Shown in pieces: positions 53,325 through 61,886 of a stretch of 64,000 bases of DNA (the stretch's first letter is position 1; every line of letters starts with the position of its first letter). Location of the stretch: contig DAOTTX010000363.1 of the NCBI GenBank assembly GCA_034437515.1, forward strand, positions 1-64,000. The letters are read 5' to 3'. Both the position numbers and the translations under genes were made by a program. The notes below the pieces were generated by a model. That model saw nothing but the letters and a program-made list of their open reading frames with translations, ran no database searches and had not been told where the DNA came from. Origin of the DNA: DAOTTX01 sp034437515 (GTDB lineage Bacteria; Chloroflexota; Anaerolineae; Aggregatilineales; Phototrophicaceae).

Positions 53325-54586
53325 GAGTGCTTCACATCAACACCGATGATGGCGGTGGTGGGGCGGGGCGGGCGGCGTATCGTCTGCATAAGTCCATGCT
53401 CGCTCAGGGTGTCGAGTCTCAAATGCTGGTTTATACCCGCATCGGTGGTGAAGCGGATAATGTCCGCAAGGTCTTTGATATGCAACCACGCCAGCGGACG
53501 CTTCGGCAAAAGCTGGCCCGCCGCCTGGACGCGCTGCCGCTACGTTTCGTCGCGCAGCACCCGCGTGATTGGAGCACCGGCTTTGCCCCCAATGGCATCG
53601 CACAAACCATCAACGACCTGCAACCGGATATTGTCCACTTGCACTGGATCAATTACGGCTATGTGCCCATCGGCGCATTGCCGAAGATCGACGCGCCGCT
53701 GGTATGGACGTTTCACGATATGTGGGCGATGACGGGCGGTTGCCATGTCGCCGGGGATTGCACCCGCTACCAGCAACATTGCGAAGCGTGCCCTCAGTTG
53801 GCCTCACGGCGCAAACATGACTTGAGTTTCTACATCCACGCGCATAAGCTCGACAAATGGCGCGACCTTGATTTGACGATTGTCACCCCCAGCCTTTGGA
53901 TGCGTGACTGTGTACATTCCAGTGCGTTATTCACCGAATACGCAGCTCATGTCATCCCGAACACCATTGATCTGGACTTCTTCGCACCGTTTAATCGAGA
54001 CACCGCCCGTGATTTACTGGGACTGCCGCACGACCAAACACTGATTATGTTCGGTGCGGGGTCGGTCGAGGTGCCGCATAAAGGCGCGGACTTGCTGCGT
54101 CAGGCGTTGGGTCACCTCGCCGGGCGGGGAGACGACCTCGCGCTGGTCGTGATCGGTGCAACCCACGCCGACGATTGGGACGTTGGTTTGCCAGTGCATC
54201 CGATTGGCTACGTCCGTGACGACCTGAGACTTAAATTGCTCTACTGTGCGGCGGATTGCTATGTGCTGCCTTCTCGCGTGGATAATCTGCCGAATATGGT
54301 CATGGAGGCGATGGCCTGCGGGACGCCGTGTGTCGGCTTTCGTATCGGTGGTGTGCCGGACTTGATCGACCACGAAGAGAATGGTTTCATCGCCCCAGCA
54401 TTCGATGTTGAGGCGTTAGCGGCAGGGATCCAATGGGTGACCGCCGATGCGCGACGACAACGCATACTCGGTGAGGCCGCCCGTCGCAAAGTAGAAGCGA
54501 CCTTCGCCCCAACAAAAGTGGTGGCGGCCCACCTTGATCTTTACAACGAGATATTTGGAACTGCTGGTCAGGGCAGCGTGTCTTAA
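53321..54586 (+). CDS. Glycosyltransferase family 4
   Basis: 421 residues. The N-terminal MRVLHINTDDGGGGAGRAAY gives the Gly-rich loop of the acceptor half; DIVHLHWINYGYVPIGAL and FHDMWAMTGGCHVAGDC follow the WcaC/colanic acid branch, whose Cys-rich loop (CTRYQQHCEACPQL) is present. The donor half has YVLPSRVDNLPNMVMEAMAC with the Glu-x7-type motif. It closes the first block of the locus; a separate promoter follows. Confidence 0.9.
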   Translation: MRVLHINTDDGGGGAGRAAYRLHKSMLAQGVESQMLVYTRIGGEADNVRKVFDMQPRQRTLRQKLARRLDALPLRFVAQHPRDWSTGFAPNGIAQTINDLQPDIVHLHWINYGYVPIGALPKIDAPLVWTFHDMWAMTGGCHVAGDCTRYQQHCEACPQLASRRKHDLSFYIHAHKLDKWRDLDLTIVTPSLWMRDCVHSSALFTEYAAHVIPNTIDLDFFAPFNRDTARDLLGLPHDQTLIMFGAGSVEVPHKGADLLRQALGHLAGRGDDLALVVIGATHADDWDVGLPVHPIGYVRDDLRLKLLYCAADCYVLPSRVDNLPNMVMEAMACGTPCVGFRIGGVPDLIDHEENGFIAPAFDVEALAAGIQWVTADARRQRILGEAARRKVEATFAPTKVVAAHLDLYNEIFGTAGQGSVS

Positions 54587-54606
54587 GGTTCACAATATTC
54601 TATCCA

Positions 54607-54636
54607 TTGACGGTCGTTAGGAGGGCGGCCTATAAT
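54607..54636 (+). promoter_or_regulatory. Internal promoter upstream of wzm
   Basis: TTGACG (54607-54612) and TATAAT (54631-54636) are 18 bases apart, one of the best promoter matches in the window. It lies in the only gap of nearly 100 bp inside the first 14 kb of the locus and would give wzm and the following genes their own transcript. Confidence 0.65.
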
Positions 54637-54682
54637 TTTCGCATGAGTTCAATTTTTCGCACAGCCACGGGGAGTAACTCGA

Positions 54683-55570
54683 TTGGGAGTCAAAACACCA
54701 GCATCAGTCGAAGCCAAGTCAGCAGAAACATCATCAACGACTGAAAATCGCACCCAAACGACCATTACACCGCCGAGCGGTTGGCATTTCCCCGATCTCA
54801 GGGAAATGTGGGAATTCCGCGAGATGTTGTACTTTCTCACACTGCGAGATGTTCGTGTACGCTACAAACAGACCATCGTCGGCCCAGCCTGGGCAGTCAT
54901 CAGACCGATCATGCAGATGATCGTGTTTACGGCGTTCTTCAATGGCTTGCTCAATGTCGCACCTGATGGCGATGCCCCTTATCCGATCTGGAGCTATGCG
55001 GCGCTGGTACCCTGGGCGTATTTTGCCACCAGCCTGAACGGTGTCGCGCTTAGTTTGGTTAGCAATGCTAACATGGTCAAAAAGACCTACTTCCCACGAA
55101 TGCTGTTACCACTTACCAAACTAATCGTACCGGGTGTTGATTTTCTGATCGCGTTTGTGACGTTGTTAGTGATGATGCTGGCTTTCGGCTATACACCGAC
55201 GATCAATATACTGTGGTTGCCGTTGTTCTTCCTGGTGATGGTCATCACCACGCTGGGGATTGGTTTATGGTTTGCGGCGATGCATGTGCAGTTCCGTGAC
55301 GCGGGCTATGTGGTTGCCTTCCTGGTGCAAATCTGGCTCTACATCACACCTGTGGCCTACCCCAGTGAATTATTGGAAGGCCCGGCGAAAACCTTCTACA
55401 TGCTCAACCCGATGGTGCTGGTCGTCGATGGCTTTCGCTGGGCGCTGATCGGCACGGACACAGCGCCGGAACCGATCAATCTGATTTCGGTTGCAATCGC
55501 GCTGATCGTACTATTGACCGGCCTGCTTTACTTCCAGCGGATGGAAAAATCATTCGCGGATGTCGTTTAG
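54683..55570 (+). CDS. wzm: Polysaccharide ABC exporter permease (Wzm/TagG-type)
   Basis: 295 residues. A cytoplasmic lead of ~50 residues is followed by the ABC2 amphipathic region WEFREMLYFLTLRDVRVRYK, then six membrane helices including QTIVGPAWAVIRPIMQMIVF and the late YITPVAYPSELLEG. It forms the channel for the finished polymer together with Wzt. The start is TTG at 54683, supported by GGGGAG 8 bases upstream; there is no in-frame ATG before residue ~42, and an ATG at 54643 is in a different frame. Confidence 0.92.
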   Translation: MGVKTPASVEAKSAETSSTTENRTQTTITPPSGWHFPDLREMWEFREMLYFLTLRDVRVRYKQTIVGPAWAVIRPIMQMIVFTAFFNGLLNVAPDGDAPYPIWSYAALVPWAYFATSLNGVALSLVSNANMVKKTYFPRMLLPLTKLIVPGVDFLIAFVTLLVMMLAFGYTPTINILWLPLFFLVMVITTLGIGLWFAAMHVQFRDAGYVVAFLVQIWLYITPVAYPSELLEGPAKTFYMLNPMVLVVDGFRWALIGTDTAPEPINLISVAIALIVLLTGLLYFQRMEKSFADVV

Positions 55571-55581
55571 AAAGGTCGGGG

Positions 55582-56466
55582 ATGCTATACCAGATCAAAC
55601 ATCAAGGGAAGCGTGCCTTAAACACGCTACTGCGTCCGCTCGGTTGGACGCTCTCACCACTCGACGCACCCGCACCGACAGTGAAGCAAACACCCGTCAA
55701 ACGGGAAACCATGCGAGGCGGTTTGCTGAATGCACGTGAACTAGGGCTGAACCCGCGCACTATCTTTGATGTCGGTGTGGCCTCCGTCACACCGGAGCTT
55801 TACGAGGTTTTCCCGCAGAGTACATACATGTTGGTCGAACCATTGCGAGAATACACACTCTTTCTCGAAGACATCATCGCCTCACTTGACGATGCCCGTT
55901 ATATACTGGCGGCAGCCGGAGAAACACCGGGCGAGATCGAGATCATGGTGCATCCGTTCTTACCGGGGTCGTCCTTTTACCTCGATTCATCTGCACAAGA
56001 CGTCAGCAACCCCTACAACGGTGAACCGCGCACGGTGCCGGTCACCACGTTGGATGCCCTGCGTGAACGATATGACCTCGCCGGCCCGTATCTCATCAAA
56101 GCAGATGTGCAGGGCGCGGAACTGGATGTGATCCGGGGTGCGCAAGCCGTACTAGGAGAAACAAAGATGATTTTGCTCGAAGTGTCGTTGTTTGATTACT
56201 TCAACGGCAGCGGCTTGTTCCATGATGTGGTTGAGTTCATGCGCGTTCGTGGTTTCGTCGTCTATGACATCGTAGGCAGCATCTATCGCCCGTTGGATGA
56301 CGCCCTTTCCAACTTTGACGTTGTGTTTGTGCCGGAAGATAGTCCACTACGCCAGAACAATCGTTTTGGCAGCGTCGAATACTATGAAAAATTACGCACG
56401 CGCTGGCCGGAGCAGTTCGCCGCACGCAGCGCAGCTATAACACAGAAAATTGAGGAAAAATCATGA
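55582..56466 (+). CDS. FkbM-family methyltransferase
   Basis: 294 residues. TIFDVGVASVTPELYEVFP is the SAM site with GVAS replacing the usual GANxG, STYMLVEPLREY is motif II, and PVTTLDALRERYDLAGPYLIK and ADVQGAELDVIRGAQAVL complete the FkbM hallmark. It starts 11 bp after wzm and overlaps the fucose synthase gene by 4 bp. It may methylate the sugar made by its neighbour. Confidence 0.86.
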   Translation: MLYQIKHQGKRALNTLLRPLGWTLSPLDAPAPTVKQTPVKRETMRGGLLNARELGLNPRTIFDVGVASVTPELYEVFPQSTYMLVEPLREYTLFLEDIIASLDDARYILAAAGETPGEIEIMVHPFLPGSSFYLDSSAQDVSNPYNGEPRTVPVTTLDALRERYDLAGPYLIKADVQGAELDVIRGAQAVLGETKMILLEVSLFDYFNGSGLFHDVVEFMRVRGFVVYDIVGSIYRPLDDALSNFDVVFVPEDSPLRQNNRFGSVEYYEKLRTRWPEQFAARSAAITQKIEEKS

Positions 56467-57434
56467 GTGATAACAAGGTTTTCTGGACAGACAATCGCTT
56501 CCTCGTCACCGGGGGATCAGGCTTCCTCGGCAGCGTGGTCGTGGAGCAGTTACGCAAGCGTGGCGCGGAACACATCATCATTCCACGCAGTGATGATTAT
56601 GACCTGCGCGAACACGAGGCGGTCGTTGACCTACTCAACGAAACCAGGACCAACGTGATTATTCACATGGCGGCGGTCGTCGGCGGCATCGGTGCCAACC
56701 GTGAGCGTCCGGCGGAGTTCTTCTACGATAATCTGATGATGGGTGTGCAACTGCTCCACGAGGCGTGGAAGACGAACGTCGATAAGTTCGTGACGGTCGG
56801 TACGGTCTGCTCCTATCCCAAGTTTACGCCGGTGCCATTCAAAGAAGATGACATCTGGAACGGCTATCCAGAGGAGACCAACGCGCCTTACGGGTTGGCT
56901 AAGAAGATGTTGCTGGTACAGGGGCAATCCTATCGTCAGCAGTACGGTTTCCGCTCGATCTTCTTACTGCCAACCAACCTCTATGGCCCGGGTGACAACT
57001 TCGAACCGCAAAGCTCGCATGTGATCCCGGCGTTGATCCGTAAATATGTCGAGGCCAAAGAGCGCGGCGACGATCATGTGGTCGCCTGGGGCACCGGCAG
57101 CCCGACCCGCGAGTTCCTCTATGTAGAAGATGCTGCTGAGGGCATTTTGCGGGCGACAGCGGCATACGAAAGTGATGAACCGCTCAACCTCGGCTCTGGC
57201 GTAGAAATTAGCATCCGTGACCTGACCCACACCATCGCGGAGATGACCGGCTTCGAGGGCGAAGTCCGTTGGGATGAGACCAAACCAGACGGGCAGCCGC
57301 GCCGCTCGCTTGACACTTCCCGTGCCAAGGAAACCATCGGCTTCGAGGCACAGACCCCATTCCGCGAGGGACTACGGGCAACCATCGACTGGTACGTGCA
57401 AAACCGAGACATGCCGGAGCAAACGGCAAAGTAA
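56463..57434 (+). CDS. fcl: GDP-L-fucose synthase
   Basis: 323 residues. FLVTGGSGFLGSVVVEQL binds NADP; AAVVGGIGANRERPAEFFYDN, VGTVCSYPKFTPVPFKEDDI and APYGLAKKMLLVQGQSYRQQ are diagnostic of GDP-4-keto-6-deoxymannose epimerase/reductase. It makes GDP-L-fucose (or a close deoxyhexose) from the product of GDP-mannose 4,6-dehydratase, a gene not found in the window. ATGA overlap with the preceding gene. Confidence 0.92.
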   Translation: MSDNKVFWTDNRFLVTGGSGFLGSVVVEQLRKRGAEHIIIPRSDDYDLREHEAVVDLLNETRTNVIIHMAAVVGGIGANRERPAEFFYDNLMMGVQLLHEAWKTNVDKFVTVGTVCSYPKFTPVPFKEDDIWNGYPEETNAPYGLAKKMLLVQGQSYRQQYGFRSIFLLPTNLYGPGDNFEPQSSHVIPALIRKYVEAKERGDDHVVAWGTGSPTREFLYVEDAAEGILRATAAYESDEPLNLGSGVEISIRDLTHTIAEMTGFEGEVRWDETKPDGQPRRSLDTSRAKETIGFEAQTPFREGLRATIDWYVQNRDMPEQTAK

Positions 57435-57441
57435 GCCCCGC

Positions 57442-58401
57442 GTGGATGTCTCTCTTATCACCTCATTGTATCGTGCGGCGGCGTTCTTAGAAGCGTATAC
57501 CACGCATGTTAGTCGTGTGATCCCGGTCGTGCAGGACGCTGGGATCACCGTTGAACTCATCATCATCGTCAATGATGCCACCGACGAAGAACGCACCTGC
57601 ATCGAGCATCTGACCGCCGCGCTTGGTGAGGCGGTCGTGCGTCCGCTTTATGTGCCGCGTGAAACCCTCTATGCCAGTTGGAATCGCGGGGTGGAGGCGG
57701 CGCGGGGGCGGGCGATTGGCTTCTGGAACGTAGATGACGTTCGCACCCCGGAAGGCATCATCACCTGTTGGCACGCTATCACTGGCGGTTGCCGACTGGC
57801 ATACCCAAAATGGGATGAGATCGAAAACCGTCGATGGTTGGGGCGCATTTCTGTCCCGCACAGGATGTTCTTTGAAGCACATCGAGAGCGCATCGGCCCC
57901 TTTTTCATGTTCGACCGGACGTTGTTCGAGTCGGTCGGGCGGTTTGACGCCCGTTTTCGCATCGTCGGGGATTTTGAGTGGAGCCTGCGCGCGACACGGC
58001 AATTGAAGCCGTGCCCCGTCGATGTCGTGGCAGGTACGCTGTATCATCATGGTGGTAACCTCAGCGTACTTTCCGCAGAGTTGACGTTAGAAGATAACAT
58101 CGCGTGTATGTGTCATGATATGGAGGAAAACCTTACCCCGGCCCCACCGGAACAGATGCGCGCGATGTATGCGCAATGGGCCGATGATTTAACGATTTCC
58201 GATGATGTGGCTGATTATCTATGGGGTGATGGAGCCACTGCCCGCTGGCAAACTTACCAACAGCAACAGGCAAAAAGACAACGAGACTTCCGGCGGGGTG
58301 ATTTTTTCCGCATGGTGCCGCGTCTTTTGATCGACCGTCTGAATATTCGTCCACTGTTGTATCGTCTGGGTGTGGTCAAAAGCCCCCACCGACGCACATG
58401 A
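57442..58401 (+). CDS. Glycosyltransferase-like protein with GTG start
   Basis: 319 residues from GTG 57442, which places the first strand DVSLITSLYRAAAFLEAYT at the N-terminus; the frame upstream lies inside fcl and is not protein-like. LIIIVNDATDEERTCIEHL and GFWNVDDVRTPEG (VDD as metal site) indicate a GT2 fold, and GDFEWSLRATRQLK is the catalytic-base region. The C-terminus is basic. Overlaps the next glycosyltransferase by 4 bp. Confidence 0.8.
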   Translation: MDVSLITSLYRAAAFLEAYTTHVSRVIPVVQDAGITVELIIIVNDATDEERTCIEHLTAALGEAVVRPLYVPRETLYASWNRGVEAARGRAIGFWNVDDVRTPEGIITCWHAITGGCRLAYPKWDEIENRRWLGRISVPHRMFFEAHRERIGPFFMFDRTLFESVGRFDARFRIVGDFEWSLRATRQLKPCPVDVVAGTLYHHGGNLSVLSAELTLEDNIACMCHDMEENLTPAPPEQMRAMYAQWADDLTISDDVADYLWGDGATARWQTYQQQQAKRQRDFRRGDFFRMVPRLLIDRLNIRPLLYRLGVVKSPHRRT

Positions 58402-59258
58402 TGCAGCCTAGAATCGCCCTTGTCACTCCATCCTACAATCAGGGACAATTCCTCGAAACGACCTTGAATTCTGTGTTGTCTCAGGGTTACCCACAACTTG
58501 AGTATGTCGTCATGGATGGCGGGTCGTCCGACAACAGCGTCGAGATCGTCCAACGCTATGCGGGACACCTCAGCGGTTGGGTCAGCCAACCCGATGACGG
58601 ACAATACGATGCCATCACAGAAGGCTTTGCACGGATATCCGGCGAGGTCATGGGCTGGCTCAACTCCGATGACATGCACTTACCCTGGACGTTGCAAGTC
58701 GTAGGCGAAATTTTTACCGCGCTGCCACAGGTCGAATGGCTCACAACACGTATACCGCTCACGATGGATGTGCGTGGTTTGGTCGTCAAAGGGAGCATGG
58801 CGGCGGGGTTCAGCCGTGAGGGGTTCTTCCGGGGGGAAAACATCCTCGATGAACACAGCTACAGCACACACTGGATCATGCAAGAGGCTACTTTCTGGCG
58901 ACGTGACTTATGGGAGCGAGCTGGCGGTTACGTCGGAGGCGGCTATCCACTGGCAGGGGATTTCGAGTTGTGGGCGCGGTTCTACAATGCCGGGGCGCAG
59001 CTCTACGCCGTTGATGTGCCATTGGCGGCATTTCGTCAGCACGCCGCACAGAAAAGCGCCGATCTCGAACGCTACCAGCAAGAAGCCTACGACGCGCTAA
59101 AGACGCATGGCGGCTATCCATACGGACGAGTGCGCTCGTGGTTGCGTGGGCGCGTGATGACGCGCTTACCCTATCGCCTGACGACACCACTCGGCTGGCG
59201 CTATCGTGTACCGCTGGTTAGTTATAAAGCCGGTCGTTGGCAAGCAAACCTGTTTTAA
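58398..59258 (+). CDS. Glycosyltransferase family 2
   Basis: 286 residues. IALVTPSYNQGQFLETTLNS, YVVMDGGSSDNSVEIV and GWLNSDDMHLPWTLQ are the GT2 core; SDD takes the DxD position as in WcaA-like enzymes. GGYPLAGDFELWARFYNAG holds the base. The C-terminus is Arg-rich. It is followed by 165 bp without a gene, so it closes the operon block. Confidence 0.9.
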   Translation: MMQPRIALVTPSYNQGQFLETTLNSVLSQGYPQLEYVVMDGGSSDNSVEIVQRYAGHLSGWVSQPDDGQYDAITEGFARISGEVMGWLNSDDMHLPWTLQVVGEIFTALPQVEWLTTRIPLTMDVRGLVVKGSMAAGFSREGFFRGENILDEHSYSTHWIMQEATFWRRDLWERAGGYVGGGYPLAGDFELWARFYNAGAQLYAVDVPLAAFRQHAAQKSADLERYQQEAYDALKTHGGYPYGRVRSWLRGRVMTRLPYRLTTPLGWRYRVPLVSYKAGRWQANLF

Positions 59259-59423
59259 CAGAAGCGACCAAAGTCTTTGATATGTCTTGTTGTGCCCTGT
59301 GTATTCGTTTTCCGTGTCTGTGCGATGGGCATGGGAAGCAGCAAAAATTGTCACACTGCGCCGATCTCATCATTTCGAGTACAATACGACCGTTTTTGCA
59401 GAAAAGAACAGGACGCATAACCA

Positions 59424-60413
59424 ATGAACGACGAACAGCGCGTGCTCTCACGCTTTGCCACGCAGGAAGAAGCCCTCAGCGACGACTATCTCGCCATCGC
59501 ACAGGCATGTGACGCGATTGTGACCAAGTACGACCTACCTGACCACGATCATTATAATCGGAAGGCGTTTCCGTGGGCGCTGCCGCATCTGGAACGCCCG
59601 ACGATCTATGCCTCGCGCATCTGGGAATACGCCTTTGCGGTGGACTCAGCCGATTTAGAACCGGGGATGCGCTGTATTGATGTCGGCGGGGGGATGTCGG
59701 CCTTTGCGCTTTATCTCAAAGAGAAACATAACTGCGAAAGCCATGTCCTCGACCCGGATGTGTTCCAGACGTTGAATCAGCAGTCACAGATCGGTTTCGG
59801 CGTCACCGAGGACTTCGCGGAAAAGGTCGGTGTGCAGTTCACCGAAGGGGGTATGGAAGCCATCCCTTACCCGGATAACCATTTTGACCGCGTCTTTTGC
59901 ATTAGCGTCATCGAACATCTTCCAGCGAAGATCGCCCAGCTTGGGATGCAAGAGATGGCACGGATCGTCAAACCGGGCGGGCGGATCATCATCACCGTTG
60001 ATATGATGATCGACTGGGAAATGAACCGCCCGTTGAGCTTAATCTGGGCGTCGGGTCTGGTGCCTTACGGTCGGATTGACCTGCGTTGGCCTGAAAAGCG
60101 TTACAGCATCTCACCGATAGAAGGGGTCGATTCCCCGGCGGATGTGTTCGGTTTCACCCTCATCAAAGAAGATCGTCAGATCGAGTCACGGTACACCGGC
60201 ATCGGTGGTGAAAGTGACCCCAAGCCGATTGATCCGCGCACGATTCCGTTGATCCACGACCGCGTTAAAGCGGAAAAAGCCGCGAAGAAGCAGGCCGCGC
60301 AAGAAATGGCAGCGGCACAAAAACATGCGGCGGCGGCAGCAGCACCACTTTCGACCAAGCTACTACGACGGGTGCGTAAAGCGGCACAGCTACTGGTTAC
60401 CGGGAAGGCTTGA
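59424..60413 (+). CDS. Class I SAM methyltransferase with Ala-rich tail
   Basis: 329 residues. CIDVGGGMSAFALYL (motif I with GGGMS), FDRVFCISVIEHLPAK (motif IV) and VKPGGRIIITVDMMIDW (motif V). About 75 N-terminal residues precede the fold. The last ~60 residues are a Lys/Ala-rich coiled or membrane-near tail (AEKAAKKQAAQEMAAAQ) ending in a basic helix, unlike the other methyltransferases here. It has its own upstream gap with TACAAT but no -35. Its end overlaps the convergent GT4 gene by 17 bp. Confidence 0.84.
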   Translation: MNDEQRVLSRFATQEEALSDDYLAIAQACDAIVTKYDLPDHDHYNRKAFPWALPHLERPTIYASRIWEYAFAVDSADLEPGMRCIDVGGGMSAFALYLKEKHNCESHVLDPDVFQTLNQQSQIGFGVTEDFAEKVGVQFTEGGMEAIPYPDNHFDRVFCISVIEHLPAKIAQLGMQEMARIVKPGGRIIITVDMMIDWEMNRPLSLIWASGLVPYGRIDLRWPEKRYSISPIEGVDSPADVFGFTLIKEDRQIESRYTGIGGESDPKPIDPRTIPLIHDRVKAEKAAKKQAAQEMAAAQKHAAAAAAPLSTKLLRRVRKAAQLLVTGKA

Positions 60414-61653
60414 GGGTGGCGTAAGCCCGTTTGTACTGGTCGATGATGGTGCGCTTGATCTTCTCCCGGTCGAGCCGTGCGCGTGCCGTCGCCAGATTGC
60501 GTTCTGCGGCGGCATCGACCAGCGCATCATCGGTGATAGCACGTCGCAGCGCCGCCTCGATGTCGTTCGGATCCTCAGGATCAACGATCAGGCCGGTTTC
60601 GCCGTGTGTGAACCATTCATCTGCGCAGGCGGTGTAAGACTGGATCGGAAACGCCGCCATCGACATCGCCTCCAACATAGAGATACTGGCTGCATCGCTC
60701 ATACTCACGCCGATGGACGTCCGCGCCTGCCCGAACCAGTGTAGGATGTTCTCGTGGGGCAGGTCAGGCGGCAAAATCTCGATGTCAAGGCCGGTCTGGT
60801 CGCGCAGTATCTGCGCGGTGAGATCAACATCAGCGTGGGTGCCGAAGATGACGATGCGATACCCAAGTTCCTGGATCAGATCTGCACACTGGCGGATGGC
60901 GCGCAGTGCAAACAACGCCCGTCCCCAGCGCGTCTGATAGCCCTTAATCATGATGATCTTGCGTGTCGAAGGTGGTTTGGATGAGCGCAGCTTATGAAGA
61001 CGATCAAGATCAAAGCCGCCGGGGTTCGGGGTGACTGGCCAGATGTTTTCAGTCTGCAAGCCGAGTTCGCGAGCGAGGGCAACATCACGCGCACATTCGC
61101 AGTCGTAGTAATCAATCACCTGGAGTAACTGGTCGATCTTCGTTTTATGCCCGTCCAAGTGACGGTAATAGTAGAGGTCGGGTCCCAAGTTAGTTGCAAT
61201 GAATGCCGGGAATTCATGGCCTTCAGCCAATAAGCGATCACGCGCCTCAAGTACCAGATATGCGCCTGCCTGGAATTCTATCGCGTGGACAAAATCTGGC
61301 TTTAAGCGCCGGATGAGCTGAGCTAAGTTCGCAGCCTGATAGGCCGGGCGGTAGGTACGCAGGGCGCGGCGGGTACCGCGTGCCAGAATATCCAGCGGGC
61401 GGTGCAAACGGTGATTGAGCAGAGGCACATTGAACCCTAACGCCCCTCGCTGCTTCACATGAGGGTTAAAGTCGGAGTGATGTGCATCTACGTGATAAGC
61501 AGAATGATGCACGGTGACCCCACGTAGCAGGGGATGCACGCGCCCACTGTCTCGGCTGCATACGAGATGTAAATCCCACCCCTCATCGGCGATCTGGTCA
61601 ATATAACGAGCGGTATGTACGCTGTAGGCCATCGCTACAAATAGAATACGCAT
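60397..61653 (-). CDS. Glycosyltransferase family 4
   Basis: 418 residues. RILFVAMAYSVHTARYIDQI is the first Rossmann strand (SVHTARY is common in glycan GT4 enzymes), PDFVHAIEFQAGAYLVLEA the acceptor half, IMIKGYQTRWGRALFAL starts the donor half, and SIGVSMSDAASISMLEAMSM gives the nucleotide-binding Glu motif. It is transcribed against the main locus and may have been added separately. The ATG at 61653 is chosen as it begins at the first strand. The 61654-61886 gap upstream holds no gene. Confidence 0.88.
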   Translation of the reverse strand: MRILFVAMAYSVHTARYIDQIADEGWDLHLVCSRDSGRVHPLLRGVTVHHSAYHVDAHHSDFNPHVKQRGALGFNVPLLNHRLHRPLDILARGTRRALRTYRPAYQAANLAQLIRRLKPDFVHAIEFQAGAYLVLEARDRLLAEGHEFPAFIATNLGPDLYYYRHLDGHKTKIDQLLQVIDYYDCECARDVALARELGLQTENIWPVTPNPGGFDLDRLHKLRSSKPPSTRKIIMIKGYQTRWGRALFALRAIRQCADLIQELGYRIVIFGTHADVDLTAQILRDQTGLDIEILPPDLPHENILHWFGQARTSIGVSMSDAASISMLEAMSMAAFPIQSYTACADEWFTHGETGLIVDPEDPNDIEAALRRAITDDALVDAAAERNLATARARLDREKIKRTIIDQYKRAYATLKPSR

Positions 61654-61886
61654 GACTGTTCCATCGAAGCTCACAATCGAAAACGATCATAGAATGACCT
61701 ACTCAAAACACAAGCGGTACTTAATCCGGTTTCTTATACACGGTCGTTGATCCATACGTGAACACAACTGATTACTCATTTTGTAGGGTCGCCCACCACA
61801 CATCAACACCGAGAATGTGAGCGACCGTCCGATGACAGTTAATCAAATGAGACTGTAGAGATGCGCATTTTGAGCCATTATCTGAG

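Noticed and set aside
59348..59385. Promoter TTGTCA/TACAAT before the last methyltransferase
   Set aside because: The boxes are 26 bases apart, too far for a sigma70 promoter.
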